64,000 nt of DNA from NCBI RefSeq assembly GCF_041435435.1, contig NZ_CP108494.1, positions 1,612,001 to 1,676,000 on the forward strand, read 5' to 3'. A program made the translations under genes and the position numbers. Positions within the stretch are counted from its first letter, which is position 1; every line of letters begins with the position of its first letter. The notes below the pieces were generated by a model, which saw only the letters and a program-made list of their open reading frames with translations, had not been told where the DNA came from and ran no database searches. This DNA comes from Streptomyces sp. NBC_01241 (lineage in GTDB: Bacteria > Actinomycetota > Actinomycetes > Streptomycetales > Streptomycetaceae). Below are positions 24,471 to 33,889 of this stretch, piece by piece.

Positions 24471-24845
24471 TCAGACGGCGACCAGGTCGCAGACGAAGAT
24501 CAGGGTCTCGCCGGGGGCGATACGGCCGCCACCGGCGCCGCGGTCGCCGTACGCGAGGTGCGCGGGGATGGTCAGCTGGCGACGGCCGCCGACCTTCATG
24601 CCCTGCACGCCCTGGTCCCAGCCGGAGATCACCTGGCCGGCACCGAGCTGGAACTGCAGCGGGGCGCCGCGGTTCCAGGAGGCGTCGAACTCCTCGCCGG
24701 TGGAGAATGCCACGCCCACGTAGTGGACGGAGACGGTGGCGCCGGCCTTGGCCACCGCGCCGTCGCCTTCCCAGATGTCCTTGATCTCCAGGTCGGCCGG
24801 CGGCTCGCCACCCGGGAAGTCGATCTCGGGCTTCTCGATGCTCAC
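24471..24845 (-). CDS. FKBP-type peptidyl-prolyl isomerase, cytoplasmic
   Basis: This single-domain FKBP of 124 residues catalyses cis-trans isomerisation of prolyl bonds. Core motifs are VSVHYVGVAFSTGEEFDASW (about residues 38-57), GAGQVISGWDQGVQGMKVGG and RRQLTIPAHLAYGDRG, with the usual aromatic pocket residues Y, F, W. No signal peptide is present. It starts with GTG at 24845 behind GAGGAG. It follows the lipoprotein FKBP gene by 43 bases on the same strand and is ended by its own terminator. Confidence 0.92.
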   Translation of the reverse strand: MSIEKPEIDFPGGEPPADLEIKDIWEGDGAVAKAGATVSVHYVGVAFSTGEEFDASWNRGAPLQFQLGAGQVISGWDQGVQGMKVGGRRQLTIPAHLAYGDRGAGGGRIAPGETLIFVCDLVAV

Positions 24846-24888
24846 TGACTTGCTCCTCTTACTGATGAACTGGGCAACCGGGACAGTC

Positions 24889-25848
24889 TTACATCTTCGC
24901 CAGGATGTCCACGGCGAAGACCAGCGTGGACTTCGCCGGAATCGTCTGCTGTGCCTTGTCGCCGAACCCCTGGTCCGGCGGGATGACGAGGAGCACGCGG
25001 CTGCCGATCTTCTTGCCGACCAGACCGTTCTTGAGCCCCTTCAGGGTGACCTGGGCGAGGGGGAAGGTCTGCGTCTTGCCCGCGCTGTAGGTGCTGTCGA
25101 ACGTCTTGCCGTCCTTCCAGAGCAGCCCCACGTAGTTCACGACGACGCTGTCGGTGTCCTTCACGACGTCGCCCTTGGACTCCAGGATGTAATGGGAGAC
25201 GAGCTTCTTCGGCGGGTCGCTCTTGGTCGGGATCGTGACCTTGGGGGCCTTGCCGTCCGTGTTCGTGCCGACCTTCGGCAGGTCGATGTTGTCCTGGGCG
25301 ACCTCGGTGCCCTTGGCGGACGCCGGGATCTGCGTCGCCTTCAGAACGTCGACGACGAAGACGAGCGTGGCGTTCGGCTTGATGTCGCCCTGGCCCTGCG
25401 CTCCGTAACCGAGCTCCGGCGGGATGACCAGCTGCACCCGGCTGCCGACCTTCTTGCCGACGAGGCCCTTGTCCCAGCCCTGGATCACCATGCCCGCGCC
25501 GAGGGTCAGATCGAACGGCTGCTTGCGGTCGAAGCTGTTGTCGAACGGCTTGTCGGAGTCCCAGGCCTGCCCGAGGTAGTTGACCTGGATCGCGTCGCCG
25601 TTCTTGAGCGTGGCGCCGTCACCCTCGCTGACGACCCTGGTCTTCAGCTCCTTGGGCGGGTTCCCGGTCCCCTTGGCCAGGGTGGGCTTCTCGCCGAACT
25701 TCGCACCCGCGGTGATCGCGGGGAACCCGTCCTTGGACGCGGCGGAAGCGGAAGCGGAAGCGGAAGCGGAAGCGGAGCCCTTTTCGTTACCGCAGGCTGC
25801 TGTCACCAGCAACAGGGGGACGACGAGAAGGCCGGCAAGTCGGCGCAC
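24889..25848 (-). CDS. secreted lipoprotein with two FKBP isomerase domains
   Basis: This 319-residue protein has a lipoprotein signal (MRRLAGLLVVPLLLVTAAC, Cys19), a low-complexity Ser-Ala linker (about residues 24-36) and two FKBP domains at about 80-170 and 225-315. Domain 1 is the better conserved (QVNYLGQAWDSDKPFDNSF, VIQGWDKGLVG, ELGYGAQGQGD). Domain 2 lacks the usual Trp in the GW motif (TLKGLKNGLVGKK), so it may be inactive or only bind. The protein probably assists folding outside the membrane, and Tat/Sec substrates are plausible clients. It lies 43 bases before the cytoplasmic FKBP gene. Confidence 0.88.
   Translation of the reverse strand: MRRLAGLLVVPLLLVTAACGNEKGSASASASASASAASKDGFPAITAGAKFGEKPTLAKGTGNPPKELKTRVVSEGDGATLKNGDAIQVNYLGQAWDSDKPFDNSFDRKQPFDLTLGAGMVIQGWDKGLVGKKVGSRVQLVIPPELGYGAQGQGDIKPNATLVFVVDVLKATQIPASAKGTEVAQDNIDLPKVGTNTDGKAPKVTIPTKSDPPKKLVSHYILESKGDVVKDTDSVVVNYVGLLWKDGKTFDSTYSAGKTQTFPLAQVTLKGLKNGLVGKKIGSRVLLVIPPDQGFGDKAQQTIPAKSTLVFAVDILAKM
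25742..25777. repeat. six tandem GCGGAA-type hexamers within the FKBP lipoprotein gene
   Basis: Five copies of GCGGAA and one GCGGAG are in tandem; they encode the Ser-Ala linker. Each hexamer adds two residues, so slippage would change linker length in frame. Confidence 0.9.
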
Positions 25849-25909
25849 TGGTTCCTCAGATCTCAGACGGCACAGTTGGTTGAGTCCCCGACACTCTAGG
25901 GCGTACGCA

Positions 25910-25938
25910 GGGCCCCGTACGAGGAACGTACGGGGCCC
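25910..25938 (-). terminator. terminator after pafA
   Basis: A perfect 12-bp stem GGGCCCCGTACG/CGTACGGGGCCC with a 5-base loop lies 37 bases after the pafA stop codon and before the FKBP lipoprotein gene. Confidence 0.8.
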
Positions 25939-25974
25939 GCGTCGCGTCGGAGTCCGGGAATTCCTGCCGCCGGC

Positions 25975-27336
25975 TCACATACCCGCGATCAGCTTCTCCA
26001 CCCGGTCGTCCACCGAACGGAACGGGTCCTTGCACAACACCGTGCGCTGCGCCTGGTCGTTGAGCTTGAGATGGACCCAGTCGACGGTGAAGTCCCGCCG
26101 CTGCTCCTGGGCCCTGCGGATGAAGTCCCCGCGCAGTCGCGCCCTGGTCGTCTGCGGGGGCACGGACTTGCCCTCGAAGATCTTCAGGTCGTTGCAGACA
26201 CGGGCGGCCTGCCCCTTGCGCTCCAGCAGGTAGTACAGGCCGCGACGGCGGTGGATGTCGTGGTACGCGAGGTCTATCTGGGCAACCCGCGGATGCGACA
26301 TCGTCATGTTGTGCTTGGCGCGGTACCGCTCGATGAGCCTGTACTTCATCACCCAGTCGATCTCGGTCTCGATCCGGTCGAGGTCCTCGGCCTCGACCGC
26401 GTCGAGCGTACGGCCCCACAGCTCCAGGACCTGGGCGACCGTTCCGGTGCGGATGCCGCGGCGGTCGACGAAGTCGACCGCCTTCTCGTAGTACTCGCGC
26501 TGCACCTCGATGGCGGATGCCTCACGGCCGCTGGCCAGGCGCACCTTGCGCTGCCCCGTGGTGTCGTGACTGACCTCGCGGATCGCCCGGATCGGGTTCT
26601 CCAGCGTCAGATCCCGCATCACGGTGCCCGCCTCGATCATGCGGAGCACCAGATCGGTGGCGCCGACCTTGAGCAGCATCGTCGTCTCGGACATGTTGGA
26701 GTCACCGACGATGACGTGGAGGCGGCGGTACCGCTCCGCGTCCGCGTGCGGTTCGTCCCGCGTGTTGATGATCGGGCGGGAGCGGGTCGTCGCGGAGCTG
26801 ACGCCCTCCCAGATGTGCTCGGCACGCTGGCTGACGCAGTAGACGGCGCCCCGCGGGGTCTGCAGCACCTTGCCCGCGCCGCAGATCAGCTGCCTCGTGA
26901 CGAGGAAGGGAATGAGGATGTCCGCGAGCCGGGAGAATTCTCCATGCCGCGCCACGAGATAGTTCTCATGACACCCGTAGGAGTTTCCCGCCGAGTCGGT
27001 GTTGTTCTTGAAGAGATAGACGTCGCCCGCGATTCCCTCCTCGTGCAGGCGGCGTTCGGCGTCGACGAGCAGACCTTCGAGAATGCGTTCGCCGGCCTTG
27101 TCGTGGGTGACCAGCTCGGTCAGGTTGTCGCATTCGGGGGTTGCATATTCCGGATGCGATCCCACGTCGAGGTAGAGGCGGGCGCCGTTCCGCAGAAAGA
27201 CATTGCTGCTGCGGCCCCATGACACAACACGGCGGAAGAGGTAGCGCGCCACTTCATCAGGAGACAGTCGGCGCTGTCCCCTGAACGTGCACGTGACGCC
27301 GTACTCGTTCTCCAGCCCGAAAATGCGGCGGTCCAT
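25975..27336 (-). CDS. pafA: Pup-protein ligase PafA
   Basis: This 453-residue enzyme attaches Pup, through its C-terminal Glu, to lysines of target proteins with ATP, marking them for the proteasome. It has the glutamine-synthetase-like fold of the PafA/Dop family: N-terminal [16 protein letters not shown] with the Mg/ATP glutamates, and [15 protein letters not shown] with Asp57 as the expected catalytic base. [10 protein letters not shown]-type sequence appears as [14 protein letters not shown]. The length is typical of PafA and distinct from Dop. The MFS gene ends 9 bases before its start on the same strand, so transcription may enter from there. Confidence 0.96.
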   Translation of the reverse strand: MDRRIFGLENEYGVTCTFRGQRRLSPDEVARYLFRRVVSWGRSSNVFLRNGARLYLDVGSHPEYATPECDNLTELVTHDKAGERILEGLLVDAERRLHEEGIAGDVYLFKNNTDSAGNSYGCHENYLVARHGEFSRLADILIPFLVTRQLICGAGKVLQTPRGAVYCVSQRAEHIWEGVSSATTRSRPIINTRDEPHADAERYRRLHVIVGDSNMSETTMLLKVGATDLVLRMIEAGTVMRDLTLENPIRAIREVSHDTTGQRKVRLASGREASAIEVQREYYEKAVDFVDRRGIRTGTVAQVLELWGRTLDAVEAEDLDRIETEIDWVMKYRLIERYRAKHNMTMSHPRVAQIDLAYHDIHRRRGLYYLLERKGQAARVCNDLKIFEGKSVPPQTTRARLRGDFIRRAQEQRRDFTVDWVHLKLNDQAQRTVLCKDPFRSVDDRVEKLIAGM

Positions 27337-27345
27337 GACTGAACA

Positions 27346-28605
27346 TTACGCCTGATGGCCTGAGCTGAAACCGGGTTCGACAGCACCGTTTCGCTCATTT
27401 TCCGATCCCCGTACAGCAACTGCCTCACGCCCGGGAACTGCGAGGACCCTTCCCGTGGCCAGCAGAACCAGCAGCGCCGCCACCCCACCGGCCCCCGCGA
27501 CGGCGAAGCTCCACGCCGTGCCGCCCAGTTCGACGGCCGGGCCCGCCACGGCCGTTCCCGCCGCCGCGCCCACCCCGAACGTCGTCACGAGCCAGGAGAA
27601 CGCCTCCGTCACCGTGCCCCGCGGAGCATGCCGGTCGACCACGATGAACGAGCAGGCGATCGCGGGCGCCAGGAAGACTCCGGCCACTGCCGCCAGAGCG
27701 GTCATGGCGACCACTCCCGGGGTCAGCATCAGCGGCAGATAGCCGAGCGCCAGCAGTGCGACGATGACCCGCAGCCGGCGCTCCGGAGCCCCGGCCCACT
27801 GCCGCGCCCCGTACAACGCGCCGCCGACCAGCGCGCCCAGCCCGAGCGCGGCCATCAGCCAGCCGTACACCGACTCCCGGCCGTGGTCGTCGGCGTACGC
27901 CACCCCGGCCACCGTGATGGAACCGAGCGCGAGCCCGACGAAGAAGAACGAACCGAGCAGCGCCAGCAGCCCCGGCGAACGCAGCGCACCCAGCCAGTGC
28001 GCCTCCCGGGGCGCCGAACGCCAGGCGCGGGACGGCTCCGAGAGGACGACGGAAAGCGCCCCCAGAACCCCTATTGCGTTGATGACCAGCAGGGCGGCGG
28101 CGGGCGACCAGAGCGAGACGAGCAGCGTCACCAGCAGCGGGCCCACGGTGAACATGACCTCCTGGGCGACGGCGTCCATCGCGTACGCCCGGTGCACCCG
28201 TTCCTCGCCGCCCAGAACGGTCGGCCACAGGGCCCGCAGACCGCCTTCCAGCGGCGGCGTGAAGACTCCGGCCACCATCACCGCGCCGTAGGCCAGCGGC
28301 AGCGATCCCAGGCCCACCAGGGCCAGCAGGGCCATGCCCAGCGCCGAGGCCACGGCGGCCGGGAGCTGGACGCGTGGCTGGCCGTACAGGTCCACGGCGC
28401 GGCCCAGGAGCGGCTGCCCGACCGCGGTGGACAGCCCGTACACGGCCGCGAGCGCGCCGGCGAGGGTGTAGCTGCCGCCCTCGGCCCGGGTGAACAGCAC
28501 GATCGCGATGTGGGCGGTGCCGCTCGGCAGCCGCCCCACCAGGGTCCCCGTCAGCAAACGGGCGGCATGCCGCGCCCGGAGGATGTCCAGATATCCCGCG
28601 GCCAT
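27346..28605 (-). CDS. MFS transporter
   Basis: This 419-residue membrane protein has twelve predicted helices of the major facilitator superfamily. Typical features are PLLGRAVDLYGQPRVQL (motif A-like, about residue 65) and the second-half repeat ALGLGALVGGALYGARQW. Export of small molecules is the usual role of such single MFS genes; the substrate is unknown. It is divergent from a LacI-family gene, with an inverted repeat between them, so it is probably under that regulator. It runs into pafA with only 9 bases between the genes. Confidence 0.85.
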   Translation of the reverse strand: MAAGYLDILRARHAARLLTGTLVGRLPSGTAHIAIVLFTRAEGGSYTLAGALAAVYGLSTAVGQPLLGRAVDLYGQPRVQLPAAVASALGMALLALVGLGSLPLAYGAVMVAGVFTPPLEGGLRALWPTVLGGEERVHRAYAMDAVAQEVMFTVGPLLVTLLVSLWSPAAALLVINAIGVLGALSVVLSEPSRAWRSAPREAHWLGALRSPGLLALLGSFFFVGLALGSITVAGVAYADDHGRESVYGWLMAALGLGALVGGALYGARQWAGAPERRLRVIVALLALGYLPLMLTPGVVAMTALAAVAGVFLAPAIACSFIVVDRHAPRGTVTEAFSWLVTTFGVGAAAGTAVAGPAVELGGTAWSFAVAGAGGVAALLVLLATGRVLAVPGREAVAVRGSENERNGAVEPGFSSGHQA

Positions 28606-28648
28606 GTCCCGCCCCTCTCCTCCGGGTACTCTCGGGCACCTGAAGTTT

Positions 28649-28675
28649 TACGTATAACGTCGAGGTTCATACGTA
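28649..28675. promoter_or_regulatory. candidate LacI-type operator between the MFS and LacI genes
   Basis: TACGTAT (28649-28655) and ATACGTA (28669-28675) form a perfect inverted repeat with 13 bases between the arms. The AT-rich position, 44 bases before the MFS gene and 65 before the LacI gene, suits an operator for both. Confidence 0.5.
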
Positions 28676-28740
28676 CCATGTGCCCAGTCCGCAGGTCCAC
28701 CTCACGGCGCCTGCCCTCCCGTCCGGCCCGGAGGCCCCGA

Positions 28741-29787
28741 GTGACCAGCGCACCGCAGTCGCGTCCCGACCCGCCCCGGCCCACCAGCCGCGATGTCGCG
28801 CGGGCCGCCGGGGTCTCGCAGGCCACCGTCTCCCTCGTGCTCGGCGACAAATGGCGCGGCCGGGTCTCCGAGGCCACCGCCGAACGCGTACGGCACGCCG
28901 CCCGCGGCCTCGGCTACCAGCCCAACCTCGCCGCCCGCAGCCTCCGCCTCGGCCGCACCAGGACCGCGCTGCTCGTCGTCCCCGCGCTCACCAGCGAGTT
29001 CTTCGCGCGCGTCTACACCGGCGCTGCCACGGTCGCCGCCGAGCACGGCTTCGGGGTCGTCCTCTATCCGTCGCCCGAGGGCACCGGCCCGGCCAGGGAT
29101 CCGTTCGCCTCGGCGCGCGCCTCGCTCGACGGGGTGATCGCCTCGTCCATGGCCGCCGGAGCCCTCGACGCGCTGCGCGGCGCCGGTCTGCCGCTGATCA
29201 TGCTCGACAGCGACCCGGCGGACACCGGTGTCGCGGCCCGGGTCAACCTCGACATCGCCGACGGCATGCGGCAGATCGCGGACCATCTGCTCGCGCTCGG
29301 CCACCGCCGCTTCGTCCACGTCGCGTCGGCAATCGACTCCTGGACCTTCGCCGCCCGCGCCCGGGCCCTCCACGACGCGCTGAAGGCGGTGCCCGGCACC
29401 TCCCTACGGACCGTCGCGGCGGCGCTCGACGTCCCCGCGGGCCGCGCGGCCACGGAGCGGGTGCTGGCCGCCCCCGGCCCCCGGCCCACCGCCCTCGTCT
29501 GCGACGACGACATCCTCGCCGCGGGCGCCTGCAAGGCCGCCCGCAGGCTCGGGCTCCGGGTCCCCGACGACCTCTCCGTCACCGGTTTCGACGATCTGGC
29601 CCTGGCCACGGCCGTCGAACCGGAGCTCACCACCGTGCAGCTGCCCGCCGAGCAGGTCGGCGAACGCGGCATGGCCGCGCTGCTGGCGGTCCTGGACGGC
29701 CGCCCTGCCGAGCCCGGCAGCCTGCCCGTGCGGCTGGTGGCACGCGGCTCCTCGGCGCCCCCGCCCGCGGACGGCCCGCGGACATGA
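28741..29787 (+). CDS. LacI-family transcriptional regulator
   Basis: This 348-residue regulator has the LacI headpiece (about residues 14-70; TSRDVARAAGVSQATVSLVLG, GYQPNLAARSLRLGRT) and a periplasmic-binding-like sensor domain with IMLDSDPA, HRRFVHVASAIDSWT and SVTGFDDLALATAVEPELTTVQ. GTG at 28741 is preferred because GGAGG lies 6 bases before it; the open frame upstream is antisense shadow of the MFS gene. It is divergent from the MFS gene and convergent with prcA. The effector is unknown. The position is an insertion in the otherwise proteasome-related cluster. Confidence 0.9.
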   Translation: MTSAPQSRPDPPRPTSRDVARAAGVSQATVSLVLGDKWRGRVSEATAERVRHAARGLGYQPNLAARSLRLGRTRTALLVVPALTSEFFARVYTGAATVAAEHGFGVVLYPSPEGTGPARDPFASARASLDGVIASSMAAGALDALRGAGLPLIMLDSDPADTGVAARVNLDIADGMRQIADHLLALGHRRFVHVASAIDSWTFAARARALHDALKAVPGTSLRTVAAALDVPAGRAATERVLAAPGPRPTALVCDDDILAAGACKAARRLGLRVPDDLSVTGFDDLALATAVEPELTTVQLPAEQVGERGMAALLAVLDGRPAEPGSLPVRLVARGSSAPPPADGPRT

Positions 29788-29827
29788 CGGTGCCCCGGCC
29801 CGCCGGGAGGGGCGGACCGGGGCACCG
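29788..29827. terminator. bidirectional terminator between the LacI gene and prcA
   Basis: CGGTGCCCCGG (29788-29798) pairs with CCGGGGCACCG (29817-29827) around an 18-base loop, between two convergent genes. Confidence 0.8.
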
Positions 29828-29832
29828 GAGAA

Positions 29833-30657
29833 CTACTCCACGTCCCCGCCGGAATCGGTGGAGTCGGTGGACTTGGTGATGTCCGTCGTGCTCGCGGGAG
29901 ACTCGGATTCCTCGCCGTCCTCGATGTCGGAGGGGGCGTCCGTCGGAGCGACGCCGCCGTCCGCCTCCAGCAGCCGTGCCAGCTGCCGGCCGACGATCCG
30001 CTTGAACTTCCGCTGCTGCGGCCTCGTGCGGTCCAGGACCGCGACCTCCAGCCGCTCCGCGGGGATCTCCCGCTCGCTGCCGTTGGGATCGCGGGACAGC
30101 GCCTGCACGGCCAGCTTGAGCGCCTCGGCGAGCGTCATCCCGTCGCGGTGCCGCTGGTCCAGGAAGGTGCTGATCTGCTCGGCGTTGCCGCCGACGGCGA
30201 CGGAGCCGTGCTCGTCGACGATCGAGCCGTCGTGCGGCAGCCGGTAGATCTGGTCGCCCTCCGGCTCGGTACCCACCTCGGCCACCACCAGCTCCACCTC
30301 GTACGGCTTCTCGGCCGCACTGGAGAAGATGGTGCCCAGCGTCTGCGCGTAGACGTTGGCCAGCCCACGGGCCGTCACATCGTCACGGTCGTAGGTGTAT
30401 CCGCGCAGATCGGCGTAGCGCACACCACCGATACGGAGGTTCTCGTACTCGTTGTACTTGCCGGCGGCGGCGAAACCGATCCGGTCATAGATCTCGCTGA
30501 ACTTGTGCAGCGCACGGGACGGGTTCTCGCCGACGAACACAATGCCGTCGGCGTACTGCAGCACAACCAGGCTGCGACCACGGGCGATGCCCTTCCGGGC
30601 GTATTCCGCCCGGTCGGCCATGGCCTGCTGGGGTGAGACATAGAACGGCGTCGACAC
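29833..30657 (-). CDS. prcA: 20S proteasome alpha subunit PrcA
   Basis: This 274-residue non-catalytic ring subunit forms the outer seven-member rings that gate the proteasome and bind the ARC ATPase. The N-terminal H0 helix region ([22 protein letters not shown]) and the core ([30 protein letters not shown]) are conserved. The C-terminal tail after residue 235 is acidic and unstructured, as in other Streptomyces. It starts with GTG at 30657, 58 bases after prcB on the same strand. Confidence 0.96.
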   Translation of the reverse strand: MSTPFYVSPQQAMADRAEYARKGIARGRSLVVLQYADGIVFVGENPSRALHKFSEIYDRIGFAAAGKYNEYENLRIGGVRYADLRGYTYDRDDVTARGLANVYAQTLGTIFSSAAEKPYEVELVVAEVGTEPEGDQIYRLPHDGSIVDEHGSVAVGGNAEQISTFLDQRHRDGMTLAEALKLAVQALSRDPNGSEREIPAERLEVAVLDRTRPQQRKFKRIVGRQLARLLEADGGVAPTDAPSDIEDGEESESPASTTDITKSTDSTDSGGDVE

Positions 30658-30715
30658 CGGTTATCCGTCCCTTTCTGTCAGTGACAAAAGCATCGAAGAA
30701 GCTGCGGAACGACGG

Positions 30716-31561
30716 TCAGAGCAGCGCGGCGCGCGGGCCGTCGGGCTGTTCCAGCCGGCGTTCCAGAACCGCGCGGGCGATCTCGGAGGATTCCGCCTCG
30801 GTCAGCTTCCGGAAGCCCTCGTCGGTGATGACGGTGACGATCGGATAGATCCGCCGGGCCACATCGGGACCACCGGTCGCCGAATCGTCGTCCGCGGCGT
30901 CGTACAGCGCCTGGACGACCAGGGTGAGGGCCTGCTGCTCCGTCAGATCCTCGCGGTAGAGCTTCTTCATCGACCCACGGGCGAAGATCGACCCGGAGCC
31001 GGTGGCCGCGTAGCCGACCTCCTCGGAACGGCCGCCGGTGACGTCGTACGAGAAGATCCGGCCCTTCTCGCGGTCGATGTCGAAGCCGGCGAAGAGCGGC
31101 ACGACGGCGAGGCCCTGCATGGCCATCGCCAGATTGCTGCGGATCATCGTGGAGAGCCGGTTCGCCTTGCCCTCCAGGGAGAGCTGGGCGCCCTCGACCT
31201 TCTCGAAGTGCTCCAGCTCCAACTGGAAGAGCTTGACCATCTCCACAGCCAGTCCGGCCGTACCGGCGATGCCCACCGCCGAATACTCGTCGGCCGGGAA
31301 GACCTTCTCGATGTCGCGCTGCGCGATCATGTTGCCCATGGTCGCCCGCCGGTCGCCGGCCAGGACCACCCCGCCGGGGAACGTCGCCGCGACGATGGTC
31401 GTCCCGTGCGGTGCCTCGATGGCCCCCTGCAGGGGCGGCAGGTTCCGGTTGCCCGGAAGCAGCTGGGGAGAATGGTCGGACAGGAAATCCATGAACGAAG
31501 AGGATCCCGGCGTCAGGAAGGCAGCTGGTAGACGCCCGGTGCTACGAGTGTTGGCTTCCAC
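30716..31561 (-). CDS. prcB: 20S proteasome beta subunit PrcB (catalytic)
   Basis: This 281-residue catalytic subunit has a 53-residue propeptide ([19 protein letters not shown]...) that is cut before Thr54 ([12 protein letters not shown]), exposing the N-terminal threonine nucleophile. Other active-site residues are in [16 protein letters not shown] (Asp and Arg) and a conserved Lys. The GTG start at 31561 lies inside the remnant endonuclease VII frame, with about 49 bases of overlap; the propeptide sequence and the overlap agree with what I remember of Streptomyces PrcB. It is followed by prcA. Confidence 0.95.
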   Translation of the reverse strand: MEANTRSTGRLPAAFLTPGSSSFMDFLSDHSPQLLPGNRNLPPLQGAIEAPHGTTIVAATFPGGVVLAGDRRATMGNMIAQRDIEKVFPADEYSAVGIAGTAGLAVEMVKLFQLELEHFEKVEGAQLSLEGKANRLSTMIRSNLAMAMQGLAVVPLFAGFDIDREKGRIFSYDVTGGRSEEVGYAATGSGSIFARGSMKKLYREDLTEQQALTLVVQALYDAADDDSATGGPDVARRIYPIVTVITDEGFRKLTEAESSEIARAVLERRLEQPDGPRAALL

Positions 31562-31796
31562 GCGTTTCCCTCCAGGTATGCGACGGCCCTGCGCAGGGTG
31601 TCAGGATCGTCTCCCAACGTGCCGATGGCCGAATTGCAGTCGATGCGGTTACGCCACGGACCCTACCCGTCCCGTGGCAGTGATCCACATGAACTGCGGG
31701 GGCAGCGGCACCGCACCCGCGGTGCCGCTTGTGGACGCGCGGTACGGGCAGATCTCGCCCGCACCGCGCACGCCTCTCCATTCCCCCCGCGTTCAC
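31513..31796 (-). pseudogene. remnant of an endonuclease VII (HNH)-domain gene
   Basis: Between pup and prcB the minus strand encodes APAVHVDHCHGTGRVRG, the centre of a recombination-endonuclease VII (His-Me finger) domain. After this the frame breaks near 31650. The expected continuation is found in another frame as [20 protein letters not shown] and ends [17 protein letters not shown] with a stop at 31513-31515. A Cys of the usual CxxC-type pair is replaced by Arg, and the N-terminal zinc half is missing. I read this as a decayed gene whose 3' end survives because prcB starts within it. A sequencing error could explain the single shift but not the missing N-terminus. Confidence 0.65.
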
Positions 31797-31805
31797 ATCC
31801 GTGAA

Positions 31806-32024
31806 CTACTGTCCACCCTTTTGGACAAATGACCTCACGAAGTCCTCGGCGTTCTCTTCGAGTACGTCGTCGATCTCGTCCAGAACCGAGTCGACATCGT
31901 CACTCAGCTTCTCCTGGCGCTCCTGGAGGTCCTCGGAGGCCTGCGCGTCCTGCGCCTGCTCCTCGACCTCCTCCGTGGAACGCGTCGCCTTCTGCTGTCC
32001 GCCGCCGGTGTCCTTGGTCGCCAT
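31806..32024 (-). CDS. pup: prokaryotic ubiquitin-like protein Pup
   Basis: This 72-residue tag protein is unstructured, with a coiled-coil-prone segment (about residues 20-58) that binds ARC. It ends QKGGQ. The terminal Gln means it must be deamidated by Dop to Glu before PafA can attach it. The open frame begins three residues earlier (GTG 32033), but ATG 32024 (MATKDTGGGQQKATRSTEEV) is the conserved start. It lies 111 bases after dop on the same strand. Confidence 0.97.
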   Translation of the reverse strand: MATKDTGGGQQKATRSTEEVEEQAQDAQASEDLQERQEKLSDDVDSVLDEIDDVLEENAEDFVRSFVQKGGQ

Positions 32025-32144
32025 ATAGCTCACCCCGCTCGGTTCGAAGCACTTGATCAGACCCTACCCACGGGGTCCGACATTGGCCCGGTAGTTGTCT
32101 CAACGTCCGGGGGTCATCCCGATGTTTCCCCGATCGCGGCCCTT

Positions 32145-33656
32145 TCAGCCGCCCGACAGCACCTGGACCAGCTCTTCCGCCGTGCGGCAGCGGTCCAGGA
32201 GCTCCTTGACGTGGTTACGGGTGCCCCGGAGCGGTTCCAGGGTGGGCACCCGCTGCAGCGAGTCATGGCCCGGCAGATCGAAGATGACCGAGTCCCAGGA
32301 GGCCGCGGCCACGTCGTCGGCGTACTGCTCCAGGCAGCGACCGCGGAAATAGGCCCTGGTGTCCTCCGGAGGCCCCGTACGGGCCTTCTCGACGTCACGG
32401 TCGTCCAGCAGGCGCTTCATCTTGCCGCGGGCCGCCAGACGGTTGTACAGGCCCTTCTCGGCCCGCACGTCGGCGTACTGGAGGTCCACCAGGTGCAGCC
32501 GCGCCGCGTCCCAGTCCAGACTGTCACGGCGGCGGTAGCCCTCCATGAGTTCCCGCTTGGCGATCCAGTCGAGCTCGCCAGACAGGCTCATCGGATCGTT
32601 CTCCAGCCGGTTGAGGGTGTCCTCCCAGCGGACCAGGACGTCCTTGGTCTGCTCGTCGGCGTCCGCCCCGTACCGCTCCTCGACGTACTTGCGGCCCAGC
32701 TCGAAGTACTCCATCTGAAGCTGTACCGCGGTGAGCGTACGCCCGCTGCGCAGCGTGATCAGATGCTGCAGCGTCGGGTCGTGGGAGACGTGGTGCAGCG
32801 TGCGCACCGGCTGGTCGACCGCGAGATCGACGTTGATGAAGCCGTCCTCGATCATGGAGAGGACCAGGGCGGTGGTGCCGAGTTTGAGGTAGGTGGAGAT
32901 CTCCGAAAGGTTCGCGTCGCCGATGATCACATGGAGCCGGCGGTACTTCTCCGCGTCGGAGTGCGGTTCGTCGCGGGTGTTGATGATGGGGCGCTTGAGG
33001 GTGGTCTCCAGGCCGACCTCGACCTCGAAGTAGTCGGCACGTTGACTGATCTGGAAGCCGTGCTCGTGGCCGTCCTGGCCGATTCCCACGCGTCCCGCAC
33101 CGGTGACCACCTGGCGGGAGACGAAGAACGGGGTCAGATGGCGCACGATGTCGGAGAAGGGGGTTTCCCGCTTCATCAGGTAGTTCTCGTGCGTGCCGTA
33201 CGAGGCGCCCTTATTGTCGGTGTTGTTCTTGTAGAGGTGGATCGGCTGGGCGCCGGGCAGCTGGGCCGCGCGCTCGGCCGCTTCGGCCATGATGCGTTCG
33301 CCGGCCTTGTCCCAGAGGACCGCGTCCCGCGGATTGGTGACCTCCGGAGAGCTGTATTCCGGGTGCGCGTGGTCGACGTAGAGGCGGGCCCCGTTGGTGA
33401 GGATGACGTTGGCGAGGCCGATGTCCTCGTCGGTGAGCTGGCTGGAGTCCGCGGTCTCGCGGGCGAGATCGAAACCTCGCGCGTCCCGCAGCGGGTTCTC
33501 CTCCTCGAAGTCCCAGCGGGCGCGGCGCGCCCGGTGCATCGCCGCCGCGTAGGCGTTGACGATCTGGGACGAGGTGAGCATGGCATTGGCGTTGGGGTGG
33601 CCGGGGACGGAGATCCCGTACTCCGTCTCGATGCCCATTACTCGCCGTACGGTCAT
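32145..33656 (-). CDS. dop: Pup deamidase/depupylase Dop
   Basis: This 503-residue paralogue of PafA converts the C-terminal Gln of Pup to Glu and also removes Pup from substrates. Motifs are [13 protein letters not shown] (N-terminal Glu for metal/ATP), [16 protein letters not shown] with the catalytic Asp95, and [16 protein letters not shown] longer N-terminal loop (about residues 40-80) separates it from PafA. It starts with ATG at 33656. It follows arc after a 233-base gap that carries a strong terminator, so dop-pup-prcB-prcA probably has its own promoter there. Confidence 0.96.
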   Translation of the reverse strand: MTVRRVMGIETEYGISVPGHPNANAMLTSSQIVNAYAAAMHRARRARWDFEEENPLRDARGFDLARETADSSQLTDEDIGLANVILTNGARLYVDHAHPEYSSPEVTNPRDAVLWDKAGERIMAEAAERAAQLPGAQPIHLYKNNTDNKGASYGTHENYLMKRETPFSDIVRHLTPFFVSRQVVTGAGRVGIGQDGHEHGFQISQRADYFEVEVGLETTLKRPIINTRDEPHSDAEKYRRLHVIIGDANLSEISTYLKLGTTALVLSMIEDGFINVDLAVDQPVRTLHHVSHDPTLQHLITLRSGRTLTAVQLQMEYFELGRKYVEERYGADADEQTKDVLVRWEDTLNRLENDPMSLSGELDWIAKRELMEGYRRRDSLDWDAARLHLVDLQYADVRAEKGLYNRLAARGKMKRLLDDRDVEKARTGPPEDTRAYFRGRCLEQYADDVAAASWDSVIFDLPGHDSLQRVPTLEPLRGTRNHVKELLDRCRTAEELVQVLSGG

Positions 33657-33844
33657 GCGGCCCTCCTTGCCCGGCGGCGCTCCCTTGAGGGGCGGCGCTC
33701 AAGTACCGCTGCTTGTCGGTGCGCGTGCGTGCCCGTCCACGCACTGCGCGACCGGGCGGTACGCAAGAGCCTAGAGCGCCTCTGTGCTGGTGGGGAGATC
33801 AATTACGTCATTGCTGCGGTGTCGTGCGAGCTGTCCGGAAAGCG

Positions 33845-33882
33845 ACCGGCTGCGGATGCCCGGCCGGGCATCCGCAGCCGGT
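33845..33882 (-). terminator. terminator after arc
   Basis: A perfect 17-bp stem (33845-33861 with 33866-33882, ACCGGCTGCGGATGCCC and its complement) with a GGCC loop starts 8 bases after the arc stop. The rest of the gap to dop holds two GGCGGCGCTC direct repeats and no gene. Confidence 0.85.
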
Positions 33883-33889
33883 GCGCGTT

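Noticed and set aside
27628-28740. upstream extension of the LacI gene
   Set aside because: This part is antisense to the MFS gene with biased Arg/Gly/Gln content; a good ribosome-binding site marks GTG 28741.
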